This document shows, piece by piece, positions 16,855 to 25,081 of a stretch of DNA of 64,000 nt. Every line of letters starts with the position of its first letter. Positions within the stretch are counted from its first letter, which is position 1. The notes beneath the pieces were generated by a model. It was not told the DNA's origin. It saw nothing but the letters and a program-made list of their open reading frames with translations, and searched no databases. Source of the stretch: Rhodospirillaceae bacterium LM-1 (GTDB taxonomy: Bacteria > Pseudomonadota > Alphaproteobacteria > Rhodospirillales > WMHbin7); the NCBI GenBank assembly GCA_902725215.1, contig CACUVI010000002.1:62001-126000 (forward strand), written 5' to 3'. Position numbers and translations under genes: made by a program.

Positions 16855-19089
16855 ATGTCCGATCCATTCGCCCTTGATGACGAGCCGCTGGCAGGCCCGG
16901 CCCTGCCAGCGCCGCCGCCTAGCTATCCCTATCTTGACGGGCTAAACCCCGAACAGCGCGAGGCTGCCCTGGCCGTCGAAGGTCCGGTTCTGGTGTTGGC
17001 GGGTGCGGGCACCGGCAAAACCCGCGTTCTGACCGCCCGCTTGGCCTATATCCTGGACAGTGGCAAGGCGCAGCCTTGGCAGGTGTTGGCCGTCACCTTC
17101 ACCAACAAGGCGGCGGGCGAGATGCAAGAGCGGGTGGCCGGGCTGGTGGGACCGGCGGCGCGTTCGGCTTGGCTCGGCACCTTCCATTCCATCGGCGTCA
17201 AGATTTTGCGCGCGCATGGCGAGACGGTGGGGTTGAAATCGAATTTCACCGTGCTGGACGAGGACGACCAGTTGCGTCTGGTCAAGCAGTTGCTGAATGA
17301 AGGCAATATCGATCCCAAACGTTGGCCGCCCGCCGCCATCTTGCGCGAAATCCAGGCCTGGAAGGACAAGGGACTGTCGCCCGACCAAGTGCCCGAAGCC
17401 GACGATCCCGACAAGCGCCTGATCCCGCTATACCGGCAATATCAGGATCGCATGCAAACGCTGAACGCCGCCGATTTCGGCGATCTGTTGCTGCTGTGCC
17501 TGCAACTGTTCCAGAAGAATCCCGATGCCTTGGCCCAGTATCAGGAACGCTTCCGCTACATCCTGGTTGATGAGTATCAAGACACCAACGTGGCGCAATA
17601 TCTGTGGTTGCGCCTGCTGGCGCAGAAAAGCGGCAATCTGTGCTGCGTCGGCGACGACGACCAGTCGATCTATTCCTGGCGCGGCGCCGAGATCGACAAC
17701 ATCCTGCGCTTCGAGCATGATTTTCCCGGCGCTCGTGTGATCCGGCTCGAGCGCAATTACCGTTCCGGCGAACATATCCTGGGGGCGGCCAGCGGCCTGA
17801 TCTCCCACAATGCCGGGCGGCTGGGAAAGACCTTGCGTCCCGGGCGCGAGGGCGCATCCAAAAGTGCCGCCAAGGTCGAGGTGATGGGGCTTTGGAACGG
17901 CGAGGAGGAGGCGCGCCAGATCGCCGACCGCATGGTGGTTCTGAAGAAAGAGGGCATCGCCTACGCCGAGATGGCGGTGCTGGTCAGGGCCGGGTTCCAG
18001 ACCCGCGAATTCGAAGAACGCTTCATCACCATCGGCCTGCCTTATCGCGTGGTGGGTGGGCCGCGTTTCTACGAGCGCCAGGAAATTCGCGACGCCTTGG
18101 CTTATCTGCGCGTGGTGGCGCAGCCCGACGATTCCTTGGCTTTCGAGCGCATCGTCAACACGCCCAAGCGCGGCCTGGGCGACAGCACGCTGCAAATCAT
18201 CCACCGATTGTCTCGCGCCATGAACGTCTCGATGCTGGCGGCATCGGTGAATCTGGTCGAGACCGACGAGATCAAGCCGCGCGCCAAGGCCAGCCTGAAA
18301 ACCGTTCTGGACAATTTCCAGCGCTGGAGCAGTTTGGTTGGCGGTCTTTCGCCAGCCGATCTGGCCCAGCAGATTCTGGAGGAGTCCGGCTATATCGCCA
18401 TGTGGAAGGCCGATACCGCGCCCGACGCGCCGGGTCGGGTGGAAAACCTGAAGGAGCTTTATTCCGCCATCGAACCCTTCGAGAGCCTGACCGCCTTCCT
18501 GGAACATGTCAGCCTGGTCATGGAAAACAATGCTGGCGCAGACGCAGACAAGGTGACCCTGATGACGCTGCATGGCGCCAAGGGATTGGAATTCGACGCC
18601 GTCTTTTTGCCGGGCTGGGAGGAGGGCTTGTTTCCGCACCCCCGCGCCTTGGACGATCAAGGCGAACGAGGCTTGGAAGAAGAACGTCGTCTGGCCTATG
18701 TGGGCATTACCAGGGCGCGCAAATTGGCGGTGATCTCCTATTCGGGCGAACGGCGCGTTTATAATCAGTGGGTGCATCCGGCTCCCTCGCGTTTCATTTC
18801 GGAACTGCCCGAGGCGCATGTCGAGAACCGGGGTATGAAGGGGCTGGACGTGTCTCGCAATTTCGCCGAAACCGGCGCCGGATGGGGCCAGCGTTTCGCC
18901 GCCAAGGCCAAGGAGAACGTGCGCAACTTCATCAAGGAATCCGAAGCCGGTTTCTGTGAAGGTGATCGGGTGTTTCATGAAAAATTCGGCTATGGCCGGG
19001 TGCTGGACGTCGATGGCACAAGGCTGGACATTCTGTTCGACAAGGCGGGAGCCAAGAAAGTGGTGGATAGTTTCGTGAGGAAGGCATGA
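16855..19089 (+). CDS. UvrD/PcrA-type superfamily 1A DNA helicase
   Basis: The 744-residue ATP-dependent 3'-5' helicase has motif I LAGAGTGKTRVLTAR, motif Ia LAVTFTNKAAGEMQERV, motif II ILVDEYQDTN, motif III VGDDDQSIYSWRGAE, motif IV IRLERNYRS, motif V LMTLHGAKGLEFDAVFLPGWEEGLFPH and motif VI ERRLAYVGITRARK. The C-terminal FGYGRVLDVDGTRLDILFDKAG is the PcrA/UvrD Tudor-like RNA polymerase-binding tail. It serves in nucleotide excision or mismatch repair or removes RecA and stalled polymerase. It overlaps prmA by 4 bp. I leave the symbol open because uvrD and pcrA cannot be separated here. Confidence 0.95.
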   Translation: MSDPFALDDEPLAGPALPAPPPSYPYLDGLNPEQREAALAVEGPVLVLAGAGTGKTRVLTARLAYILDSGKAQPWQVLAVTFTNKAAGEMQERVAGLVGPAARSAWLGTFHSIGVKILRAHGETVGLKSNFTVLDEDDQLRLVKQLLNEGNIDPKRWPPAAILREIQAWKDKGLSPDQVPEADDPDKRLIPLYRQYQDRMQTLNAADFGDLLLLCLQLFQKNPDALAQYQERFRYILVDEYQDTNVAQYLWLRLLAQKSGNLCCVGDDDQSIYSWRGAEIDNILRFEHDFPGARVIRLERNYRSGEHILGAASGLISHNAGRLGKTLRPGREGASKSAAKVEVMGLWNGEEEARQIADRMVVLKKEGIAYAEMAVLVRAGFQTREFEERFITIGLPYRVVGGPRFYERQEIRDALAYLRVVAQPDDSLAFERIVNTPKRGLGDSTLQIIHRLSRAMNVSMLAASVNLVETDEIKPRAKASLKTVLDNFQRWSSLVGGLSPADLAQQILEESGYIAMWKADTAPDAPGRVENLKELYSAIEPFESLTAFLEHVSLVMENNAGADADKVTLMTLHGAKGLEFDAVFLPGWEEGLFPHPRALDDQGERGLEEERRLAYVGITRARKLAVISYSGERRVYNQWVHPAPSRFISELPEAHVENRGMKGLDVSRNFAETGAGWGQRFAAKAKENVRNFIKESEAGFCEGDRVFHEKFGYGRVLDVDGTRLDILFDKAGAKKVVDSFVRKA

Positions 19090-19991
19090 CGGCGGGAACT
19101 GATTTGTGGCGCGTGGCCTTGGTCGTATCGGAAGACAAGGCGGCCGCCTTCGAAGACTCTTTGGAGGGACTTGCCGATACCGTGTCGCGCTTTGCCGCCG
19201 AAGGACAGGACGAAGGCGATGGCGGCCTGTGGATCGTCGAAGGATTGTCGCGTCATCCGATCGAGCGGCCTGAAACTCTGTCGGCCATCGCCGCCATGGC
19301 GGTCGCCCAGAACATGGAGATGCCCGAGGTGGAATTCGGGCGTCTCGAGCAGCGAGATTGGCTTTCGCTCAATCTGGCCTCGTTCCCGCCCATCCAGGCG
19401 GGCCGCTTCTTCATTCATGGATCGCACGTCACCGAAGCGCCGCCCTTTGGCGCCATCGCCCTGAAGGTCGATGCGGGAACGGCTTTCGGTTCCGGCGAAC
19501 ATGCCAGCACCAAAGGTTGTCTGCTGGCCCTTGATGGTCTGGCGAAGAAGGGGCGTCTTGCCAATGTGCTGGATGTCGGTTGCGGCTCGGGCATTCTGGG
19601 ATTGGCGGCGGCGAAATTATGGCGCTGTCGGGTGATGGCGTCGGATATCGATCCCGAAAGCATGCGCGTCACGAAGGCCAACGCCAGGGACAATCGGGCC
19701 AGCGCCTTCGTTGCTGCCGTCACGGCGCCTGGCTATCGGCATTGGGAAATCGCAAGGCGAGCGCCCTATGATCTGATCTTCGCCAACATCCTGGCCAGAC
19801 CGCTCATGCGCTTGGCCAAGGATTTGAAGGCGCATCTGAAGCCGGGCGGCGTTGCCGTTCTGGCCGGGCTGTTGGAGCGCCAGGAACGCATGGTGCTGTC
19901 GGCCCATCAGATGCAGGGACTAAGCCTTGAGCGGCGCATCCTGATCGATGGCTGGGCCTGTCTGGTGCTTAGAAAAAAAATCGCCGGCTGA
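19086..19991 (+). CDS. prmA: Ribosomal protein L11 methyltransferase
   Basis: PrmA trimethylates ribosomal protein L11 using S-adenosylmethionine. The 301-residue product has the PrmA-typical substrate loop DAGTAFGSGEHASTKGCLLAL, SAM motif I VLDVGCGSGILGLAAAKL and the catalytic-region YDLIFANILARPL. It is translationally coupled to the helicase gene upstream (ATGA overlap at 19086). Its last 23 bases overlap the convergent ELM1-family gene; the shared bases include an A8 run. Confidence 0.95.
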   Translation: MTAGTDLWRVALVVSEDKAAAFEDSLEGLADTVSRFAAEGQDEGDGGLWIVEGLSRHPIERPETLSAIAAMAVAQNMEMPEVEFGRLEQRDWLSLNLASFPPIQAGRFFIHGSHVTEAPPFGAIALKVDAGTAFGSGEHASTKGCLLALDGLAKKGRLANVLDVGCGSGILGLAAAKLWRCRVMASDIDPESMRVTKANARDNRASAFVAAVTAPGYRHWEIARRAPYDLIFANILARPLMRLAKDLKAHLKPGGVAVLAGLLERQERMVLSAHQMQGLSLERRILIDGWACLVLRKKIAG

Positions 19992-20919
19992 TTTCCCGGG
20001 CCACCTCGCCAGCGGCGTCCAAGGGCGTTTGCGCCTTGACTGAATTGCCAGCGCCCAGCGGACTGGCGTAACCGCGCTCGTACAAATCTCGATGCAATCT
20101 TGCATGTTTGTCGCCCACGAAACCGGGCGGGGCGAAAATGTGAACCGGCTTGGCCGTGAAACAGGCCTCGCAGGCCATGGACACCGAATCGCCCGTCACC
20201 ACGATGGCGTCGGCCAAAGCCAAAAAGCCCAGATACGGATTGTCGCTTCCATGGCCGTCGAACAGGGCGTTGGGCTGCGACAATTGCGCGGTCAAAGCCG
20301 CCCAGGCGCGATGCGGCGTTCTGCGGCTGCCCGTGACCAGCAGGCTGCCGCCAGATTGTCGGCGCAGGGCTTCCACCTGTTGGCCCAGCAGCGCCGCCGC
20401 AGCATCGTCGAAGGGGCGCTTATGCGTGGCTCCGCCCACCAGTACCGCCAGATAGGGGCGCGGCAGATGCGACAGGCGCGCTTCCCATTCTTGCGCCGCC
20501 GCCGTCAGCTTCAAAGACGTCAGCCGATGCGGCGCTCCCGTGATGCGAAGCTGGTTGGCGGCGTCAGGATGGGAATCATGCAGCGGCAGGGCGATCAGAT
20601 CGAAATCATGGGCGGATGTGCCGGGATGCATGATCTGCACGATTTTGGCCTCTCCCCCGCTTTGCCGCTTGATCCAGCGGGCAATCGGGGCGGTGCGCCG
20701 CCCGGCCGCGATCACCAAGCTAGGCCAGGGCGAGATCAAGTCGCGCCGCGTTTCCTTCGCCACCCCCATCAAGGAGGAGCCGCGCATCAAGTTGGGCAGG
20801 CCAGCCAGCTTGGTATAGGCGATCGGTTTGACCAGATACGGCCTGCCCAGCGCTTCCGCCACGCCCAAGGCTTGGTTGGCGTGTCCTGCGGCAGTATCTG
20901 CCAGAACCCAGACGCTCAT
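19969..20919 (-). CDS. ELM1-family protein (DUF1022), glycosyltransferase-like
   Basis: The 316-residue product belongs to the family named for plant mitochondrial fission protein ELM1. Visible family traits are the N-terminal VWVLADTAAGHANQALGVAEALG, a central LAVLVGGATHKRPFDD, LLVTGSRRTPHRAW, and a C-terminal VVTGDSVSMACEACFTAKPVHIF, which resembles nucleotide-sugar binding in GT-B glycosyltransferases. The bacterial function is unknown. The start at 20919 overlaps the stop of the thiamine-diphosphate enzyme gene by 4 bp, so the two are co-translated. Confidence 0.85.
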   Translation of the reverse strand: MSVWVLADTAAGHANQALGVAEALGRPYLVKPIAYTKLAGLPNLMRGSSLMGVAKETRRDLISPWPSLVIAAGRRTAPIARWIKRQSGGEAKIVQIMHPGTSAHDFDLIALPLHDSHPDAANQLRITGAPHRLTSLKLTAAAQEWEARLSHLPRPYLAVLVGGATHKRPFDDAAAALLGQQVEALRRQSGGSLLVTGSRRTPHRAWAALTAQLSQPNALFDGHGSDNPYLGFLALADAIVVTGDSVSMACEACFTAKPVHIFAPPGFVGDKHARLHRDLYERGYASPLGAGNSVKAQTPLDAAGEVAREISRRFFF

Positions 20920-22562
20920 GGCTTGGGTTTCATTTTCGTCAATCGCATCCGGGGCGTGATGATGTCGGGATCTGTTTTCAGGTGCAGCACGGTCGCCTTG
21001 CCGCATGCCATGGCCCGTTTGAAGGCGGGTTCGAAATCTTTGGTTTTGGTTACGGTTTGGCCAAAAGCGCCGAAACTTTCGGCCCAGGAAGCGAAGTCGG
21101 GATTTTGCAGATCGGTCGCCACCACGCGGCCTGGATAGCGCGCTTCTTGATGCATGCGGATAGTGCCGAACATGCCATTGTCGAAGATCAGGATGATGGG
21201 CTTGGCCTTGTGCTGGATGGCGGTCGCCAATTCCTGTCCGGTCATCAAGGCTCCGCCGTCGCCAACGAAAGAGACCACAGTACGATCAGGCTCCTGAAGG
21301 GATGCGCCGACGGCGGCGGGAATGCTGTAACCCATGGCGCCGCAAGTGGGACCCAGCAGGCGGCGCGACCCGAAGGTCAGGAAACGTTGCGGCCAGCCCG
21401 CGAAATTCCCGGCATCGACGGTTAGAATGGCGTCGTCGGGCAACAGGCGTTCCAGCGTCTCCATGACCAGTCCGGCATCCAGGGTTCCGCCGGTCGGTTG
21501 CGGCTTTGACCATTCCTGACGGGCTTGGCGCAATTGCTTGGTCCAGGCGGACCAAGCCGGTTTTGCGGGAGCGCTTGGCTCCAAAAAGGCTTGGACAAAG
21601 GAATCGGGCGTTGCGTTGATGGCCAGATCGGCGTGGAACACCTTGCCCAACTCGCCCGCTCCGGCATGGACATGGATGACGGTTTGTCCGGCTACTGGAA
21701 GCCGATAGCCCTGGCTGGCGATTTCCCCCAGGCGCGTGCCCAGCAGGAACAGAAGATCGGCCTCCATTGCCGCCTTCAGCAATTGGGGGTCGGGGCCGAT
21801 GCCCAGGTCGCCCGCAAAGCCGGGATGTTGGCCCGATATCAGGTCTTGGCGGCGAAAGGGGACGGCGATGGGCAGTTTCCACTTTCTGGCCAGCAGGTCC
21901 AGGGCCGCCCGGCCTTCCTCTGTCCATTGGCTGCCGCCCGCGATCAAGAGCGGGCGCTTGGCCCTTTTCAGCAAGACCGCCGCCGCGTCAAGCTGGTCGC
22001 GACTTGCCTGGGGACGAAAGGCGGGCAGAACCTTGGCCTTGGGGGGTGCCGCTTCCTCGCGCAGCAAATCTTCGGGCAGGGCCAGCACCACCGGGCCGGG
22101 CCGGTCGGAGACGGCTTGTTGGAAAGCATGTTCCAGCATCGAGGGTAGATGGGCGATGTCTTCGACCCTGGCCGCCCATTTGCACAAAGGTGCGAACATG
22201 GCGGCGAAATCGACTTCCTGGAAGGCCTCGCGTCCATAGAAATCGCGCCCCACATCGCCCAACAGCAGGATCAGGGGGGTGGAATCTTGCATCGCCGTAT
22301 GGATGCCGATGACGGCGTTGGCGGCCCCCGGCCCGCGGGTGGCCAAGACGACGCCAGTCTTTCCCGTCAGCTTGGCCTGGGCTTCGGCCATGAAGGCGGC
22401 CCCGCCTTCCTGGCGGCAGACGATCGTCTTGATTTTCTTGCGGTACAGGGCGTCCAGAATGGGCAGATAGCTTTCGCCGGGCACGCAAAAGACCCGCTCC
22501 ACCCCCTGGCGAAGCAGGTGTTCGGTGACGATATGTCCGCCTGTGCGCCCTTTTTTCGTCAT
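20916..22562 (-). CDS. Thiamine diphosphate-dependent enzyme, acetolactate synthase-like
   Basis: The 548-residue product has the three-domain layout of the acetolactate synthase/oxalyl-CoA decarboxylase family. The catalytic glutamate lies in VCRQEGGAAFMAEA, the Pyr domain has LATRGPGAANAVIGI, and the ThDP/Mg motif is FVGDGGALMTGQELATAIQHKAKPIILIFDN. It is not clearly IlvB: no small subunit gene is nearby, and it is coupled instead to an ELM1-family gene. The substrate is unknown. The ATG at 22562 faces the divergent DsbA-like gene across a 65-bp gap. Confidence 0.85.
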   Translation of the reverse strand: MTKKGRTGGHIVTEHLLRQGVERVFCVPGESYLPILDALYRKKIKTIVCRQEGGAAFMAEAQAKLTGKTGVVLATRGPGAANAVIGIHTAMQDSTPLILLLGDVGRDFYGREAFQEVDFAAMFAPLCKWAARVEDIAHLPSMLEHAFQQAVSDRPGPVVLALPEDLLREEAAPPKAKVLPAFRPQASRDQLDAAAVLLKRAKRPLLIAGGSQWTEEGRAALDLLARKWKLPIAVPFRRQDLISGQHPGFAGDLGIGPDPQLLKAAMEADLLFLLGTRLGEIASQGYRLPVAGQTVIHVHAGAGELGKVFHADLAINATPDSFVQAFLEPSAPAKPAWSAWTKQLRQARQEWSKPQPTGGTLDAGLVMETLERLLPDDAILTVDAGNFAGWPQRFLTFGSRRLLGPTCGAMGYSIPAAVGASLQEPDRTVVSFVGDGGALMTGQELATAIQHKAKPIILIFDNGMFGTIRMHQEARYPGRVVATDLQNPDFASWAESFGAFGQTVTKTKDFEPAFKRAMACGKATVLHLKTDPDIITPRMRLTKMKPKP

Positions 22563-22627
22563 AAACTTGGCTTAGAACGTTGCGTGACAGGCGTCAAGAA
22601 GCCATGATGACGCCCCCTTTGAAAGGA

Positions 22628-23383
22628 ATGGACAGACTCATGCGTAAAATGTTGGCCAGCCTGCTTCTTGCCGCGTCGATCAGCCTTCCCGCCGCCGCCG
22701 CCGACAACACCCTTAGCCTCAAACAGGCCCAGGAGGTTCGCAAGATCGTCCGCGAAATGCTGATGGAGAATCCGGAACTGATCGCCGACGCCATCCAGGC
22801 GCTTGAGGAAAAGCAGCGTCTGGCGACCGAGGCCGAGTCCAAGAAGGCGCTGACGGATCGCAAGAAGGATGTTTACGAGGACGCCAATTCGCCGGTGGGC
22901 GGCAATCCCAAGGGCGACGTGACCTTGGTCGAATTCTTCGATTACCGCTGCGGCTACTGCAAATCGGTCCATGACGTCGTGATGCGCGTCGTCAAGGATG
23001 ACGGCAAGGTCAAGCTGATCTTCAAGGAATTCCCCATCCTGGGCGCCGAATCGGTGTTCGCCTCCAAGGCGGCGCTGGCGGCCGCCAAGCAGAAGAAGTA
23101 TGTGGAGTTCCAAGACGCCATGATGCGCCACAAGGGTGCTTACAACGAAGAGAGCGTGATGGAACTGGCCAAAAGCGTCGGCCTTGACCCTGTGCGCCTG
23201 AAAAAGGACATGGCGGGCGACGACATCGTGAAGATGCTGAAGGCCAATATGGACTTGGCGGAATCGTTGGGCATCCGCGGCACGCCCGGCTTTGTCATGG
23301 GCGACAACATCATTCCGGGCGCTCTTCCCGAAGCCAGCCTGCGCCAGTGGCTGGCCGACGCCCGCGTCAAGAAGATGAAATAA
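22628..23383 (+). CDS. DsbA-family periplasmic thiol-disulfide oxidoreductase
   Basis: The product of about 251 residues has a signal peptide (MLASLLLAASISLPAAAA), a helical N-terminal extension with alternating charges, and a DsbA thioredoxin fold with active site FFDYRCGYCKSVHD, the conserved FKEFPILGAES and cis-proline loop RGTPGFVMGDNIIPGA. CGYC and the extension resemble DsbG/ScsC-like and other trimeric or DUF-extended members rather than classic DsbA (CPHC). Start choice among 22628 and 22640 is open; AAAGG upstream fits the second better. It is followed by two palindromic repeats. Confidence 0.88.
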   Translation: MDRLMRKMLASLLLAASISLPAAAADNTLSLKQAQEVRKIVREMLMENPELIADAIQALEEKQRLATEAESKKALTDRKKDVYEDANSPVGGNPKGDVTLVEFFDYRCGYCKSVHDVVMRVVKDDGKVKLIFKEFPILGAESVFASKAALAAAKQKKYVEFQDAMMRHKGAYNEESVMELAKSVGLDPVRLKKDMAGDDIVKMLKANMDLAESLGIRGTPGFVMGDNIIPGALPEASLRQWLADARVKKMK

Positions 23384-23397
23384 GTCGGAATGAAGTC

Positions 23398-23420
23398 ATG
23401 CGCGGACTTGATCCGCGCAT
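23398..23420. repeat. Palindromic intergenic repeat, unit 1
   Basis: ATGCGCGGA and TCCGCGCAT form a perfect 9-bp stem around CTTGA. Together with the unit 27 bp further on it fills the gap between the convergent DsbA-like and hook genes. The pattern, a stem around TTGA or TCAA, is that of short palindromic repeats dispersed in alphaproteobacterial genomes; it may act as a bidirectional terminator or mRNA end. Confidence 0.7.
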
Positions 23421-23446
23421 CCATGCGGCAATTGCTGATATCGTGG

Positions 23447-23469
23447 ATGGCCGGGTCAAACCCGGCCAT
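23447..23469. repeat. Palindromic intergenic repeat, unit 2
   Basis: ATGGCCGGG and CCCGGCCAT form a perfect 9-bp stem around TCAAA. The core GGCCGGGTCAAACCCGGCC is close to the common alphaproteobacterial palindrome. It ends 12 bp before the stop of the hook gene. Confidence 0.75.
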
Positions 23470-23481
23470 GACCATTTCAGG

Positions 23482-24924
23482 TCACTTCAGGTCCCTGACC
23501 GTCGTCGTCATTTCGTCGGCGGTCTGGAACACCTTGGTCGCCATCGTATAGGCTTTCTGGGTGATGATCATCTTTGTGAACTCGTCCTCGATCGCCACGT
23601 TCGACTGTTCCACCGCCGCCGCCGTCCAAGTCATCAGCCCTTCGTCGTTGACGCCTTGCGCGCGCACGGTAATGTCGCCCGCGTTCTCGTCATAGGCCCA
23701 GCGCGTGCCCGACAGCGCCATCAGTTGGTTGGGGGCGTCGAAGGTGGCGACGGGAATCTGATACATGCGTCTGGTTTCGTTGTTGCTGTAACTGCCAACC
23801 AAGAAACCGTCATTGGTGAAGTATGTATCGCGCAAATAGCCGTTCACATTGCCGTTTTGCTCGAAATTATAGATCAGGCTGTTGCCCGAATACTGGGTCA
23901 GGCCCGACAAATCGATGCTGATCGTCGATGCCGTGACCGGGGTCGCCGTCGAAGCCGTCGTGACGGTCGATGTGAAGTTCACGTCGTTCCAGGCGATCGA
24001 GGTATCGACGAAGAGGTCGCCGCCAGCTCCCGCCGGATCGACCGTGGTCAGTCGCCCATCGCCGTCGAAGGTTAGGGTATAAGGGCCGCCCGTCGCTGTG
24101 CCGGACGTGCTGTTGGATCCCAGCGTGAAGTCAAGCGACCAGACATTTTCCAATGTCGGGTCGGGGGTGAGCACGAAGTTGATCTGGTCGGACAGATAGT
24201 CGGTGACGCCGCTATCCGGATTCTCCACCGCCTTGTAGGCAGGAATGCCGAATTCGACAGTATCGTCCTTGTTGGTGTTCGAATCGATGTTGGCGCGCAT
24301 GGTCAGCGTGCTGGTGGCCATGCCCGCCGACAGGGTATAGGCGTCGGTGCGCACCGCCGTCAGGTCGGAAAGGCCGTCCGAGGTCGTGAAGACGCCGGTT
24401 GTCGGGTCGGAGGCGAAGGCCAGCAGATATTGGCCGTCGGGCGTCGAAAGGTAGGTGGGACGCAAATTCGACGATGGCGGCTCGGCGCCCCGGCTGGTCG
24501 TGCTGTTCCAGGTGTCGCTGTACGAGACGCTATAGGTCGTGTCGGCGGCGGCGGTCGTCGAGGTGTCGGTCGTATCGACCTTCCACAGGAAATTTCCCGC
24601 GCGGCCGAAAGTATAGTCGGCCTCTCTATCCGGCATGCCCGCCGTTGGGCTTAGGATGAACATGCCCTGGCCGTTGATGGCCATGTCCAGATTGCCGCCG
24701 GTGCCCAGGATGGTGCCTTGGCGATCCACCGCTTGGCGCGTCACCTTATCGACGCCGAAGATGTTCCAGCCAGGATAGCTTTCCGACAACGAGGTCTTGA
24801 ACAGATCCTCGGTCTTCTTGTATCCGGCCGTGTTGATGTTCACGACGTTCTGACTGATGACGTTCATGGAATGGCTTTGCGCCATCATGGCCGTCATGCT
24901 GTTTGTGAAGGCGCCCCATAACAT
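23482..24924 (-). CDS. flgE: Flagellar hook-type protein, FlgE family
   Basis: The 480-residue product has the flagellar rod/hook N-terminus (MLWGAFTNSMTAMMAQSHSM then NVVNINTAGYKKTEDLF), a serine/threonine-rich central hook region, and the C-terminal heptad segment VEQSNVAIEDEFTKMIITQKAYTMATKVFQTADEMTTTVRDLK. This matches FlgE/FlgF/FlgG proteins; the length and variable centre fit FlgE best, but the divergent N-terminus (MTAMMAQ) means a second hook-like paralog is possible. The ATG at 24924 has AGGAG upstream. It stands alone, with no other flagellar gene nearby, behind a perfect sigma-54 promoter. Confidence 0.85.
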   Translation of the reverse strand: MLWGAFTNSMTAMMAQSHSMNVISQNVVNINTAGYKKTEDLFKTSLSESYPGWNIFGVDKVTRQAVDRQGTILGTGGNLDMAINGQGMFILSPTAGMPDREADYTFGRAGNFLWKVDTTDTSTTAAADTTYSVSYSDTWNSTTSRGAEPPSSNLRPTYLSTPDGQYLLAFASDPTTGVFTTSDGLSDLTAVRTDAYTLSAGMATSTLTMRANIDSNTNKDDTVEFGIPAYKAVENPDSGVTDYLSDQINFVLTPDPTLENVWSLDFTLGSNSTSGTATGGPYTLTFDGDGRLTTVDPAGAGGDLFVDTSIAWNDVNFTSTVTTASTATPVTASTISIDLSGLTQYSGNSLIYNFEQNGNVNGYLRDTYFTNDGFLVGSYSNNETRRMYQIPVATFDAPNQLMALSGTRWAYDENAGDITVRAQGVNDEGLMTWTAAAVEQSNVAIEDEFTKMIITQKAYTMATKVFQTADEMTTTVRDLK

Positions 24925-24964
24925 GGTCCGGCTCCTGGCAAGTGAAAATTCCTGGGAAGACCGC

Positions 24965-24980
24965 AGCAATTGCCGTGCCA
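24965..24980 (-). promoter_or_regulatory. Sigma-54 promoter of the hook gene
   Basis: The minus strand reads TGGCAC-GGCAA-TTGCT from 24980 to 24965, an exact match to TGGCAC-N5-TTGC(A/T). It is about 40 bp upstream of the hook gene start codon, as for class III flagellar genes driven by RpoN and an enhancer-binding protein. Confidence 0.85.
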
Positions 24981-25028
24981 GGATGCGGTCCCGGAAAGCC
25001 AAGTCATTTCAATGGGTGCAAGACGATG

Positions 25029-25053
25029 CCGCCCGGCATGGCCTGCCGGGCGG
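25029..25053 (-). terminator. Hairpin downstream of ornithine decarboxylase
   Basis: CCGCCCGGCA (25029-25038) pairs perfectly with TGCCGGGCGG (25044-25053) around five bases, just after the decarboxylase stop. There is no clear U-tract on the minus strand, so termination is possible but not certain. Confidence 0.45.
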
Positions 25054-25081
25054 GGCAATTCTTGCCGGGTGTCTTTGAGTG

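Noticed and set aside
17428-18978. A 516-codon open frame antisense to the helicase gene
   Set aside because: It is a shadow of the helicase frame with biased composition and no recognisable motif.
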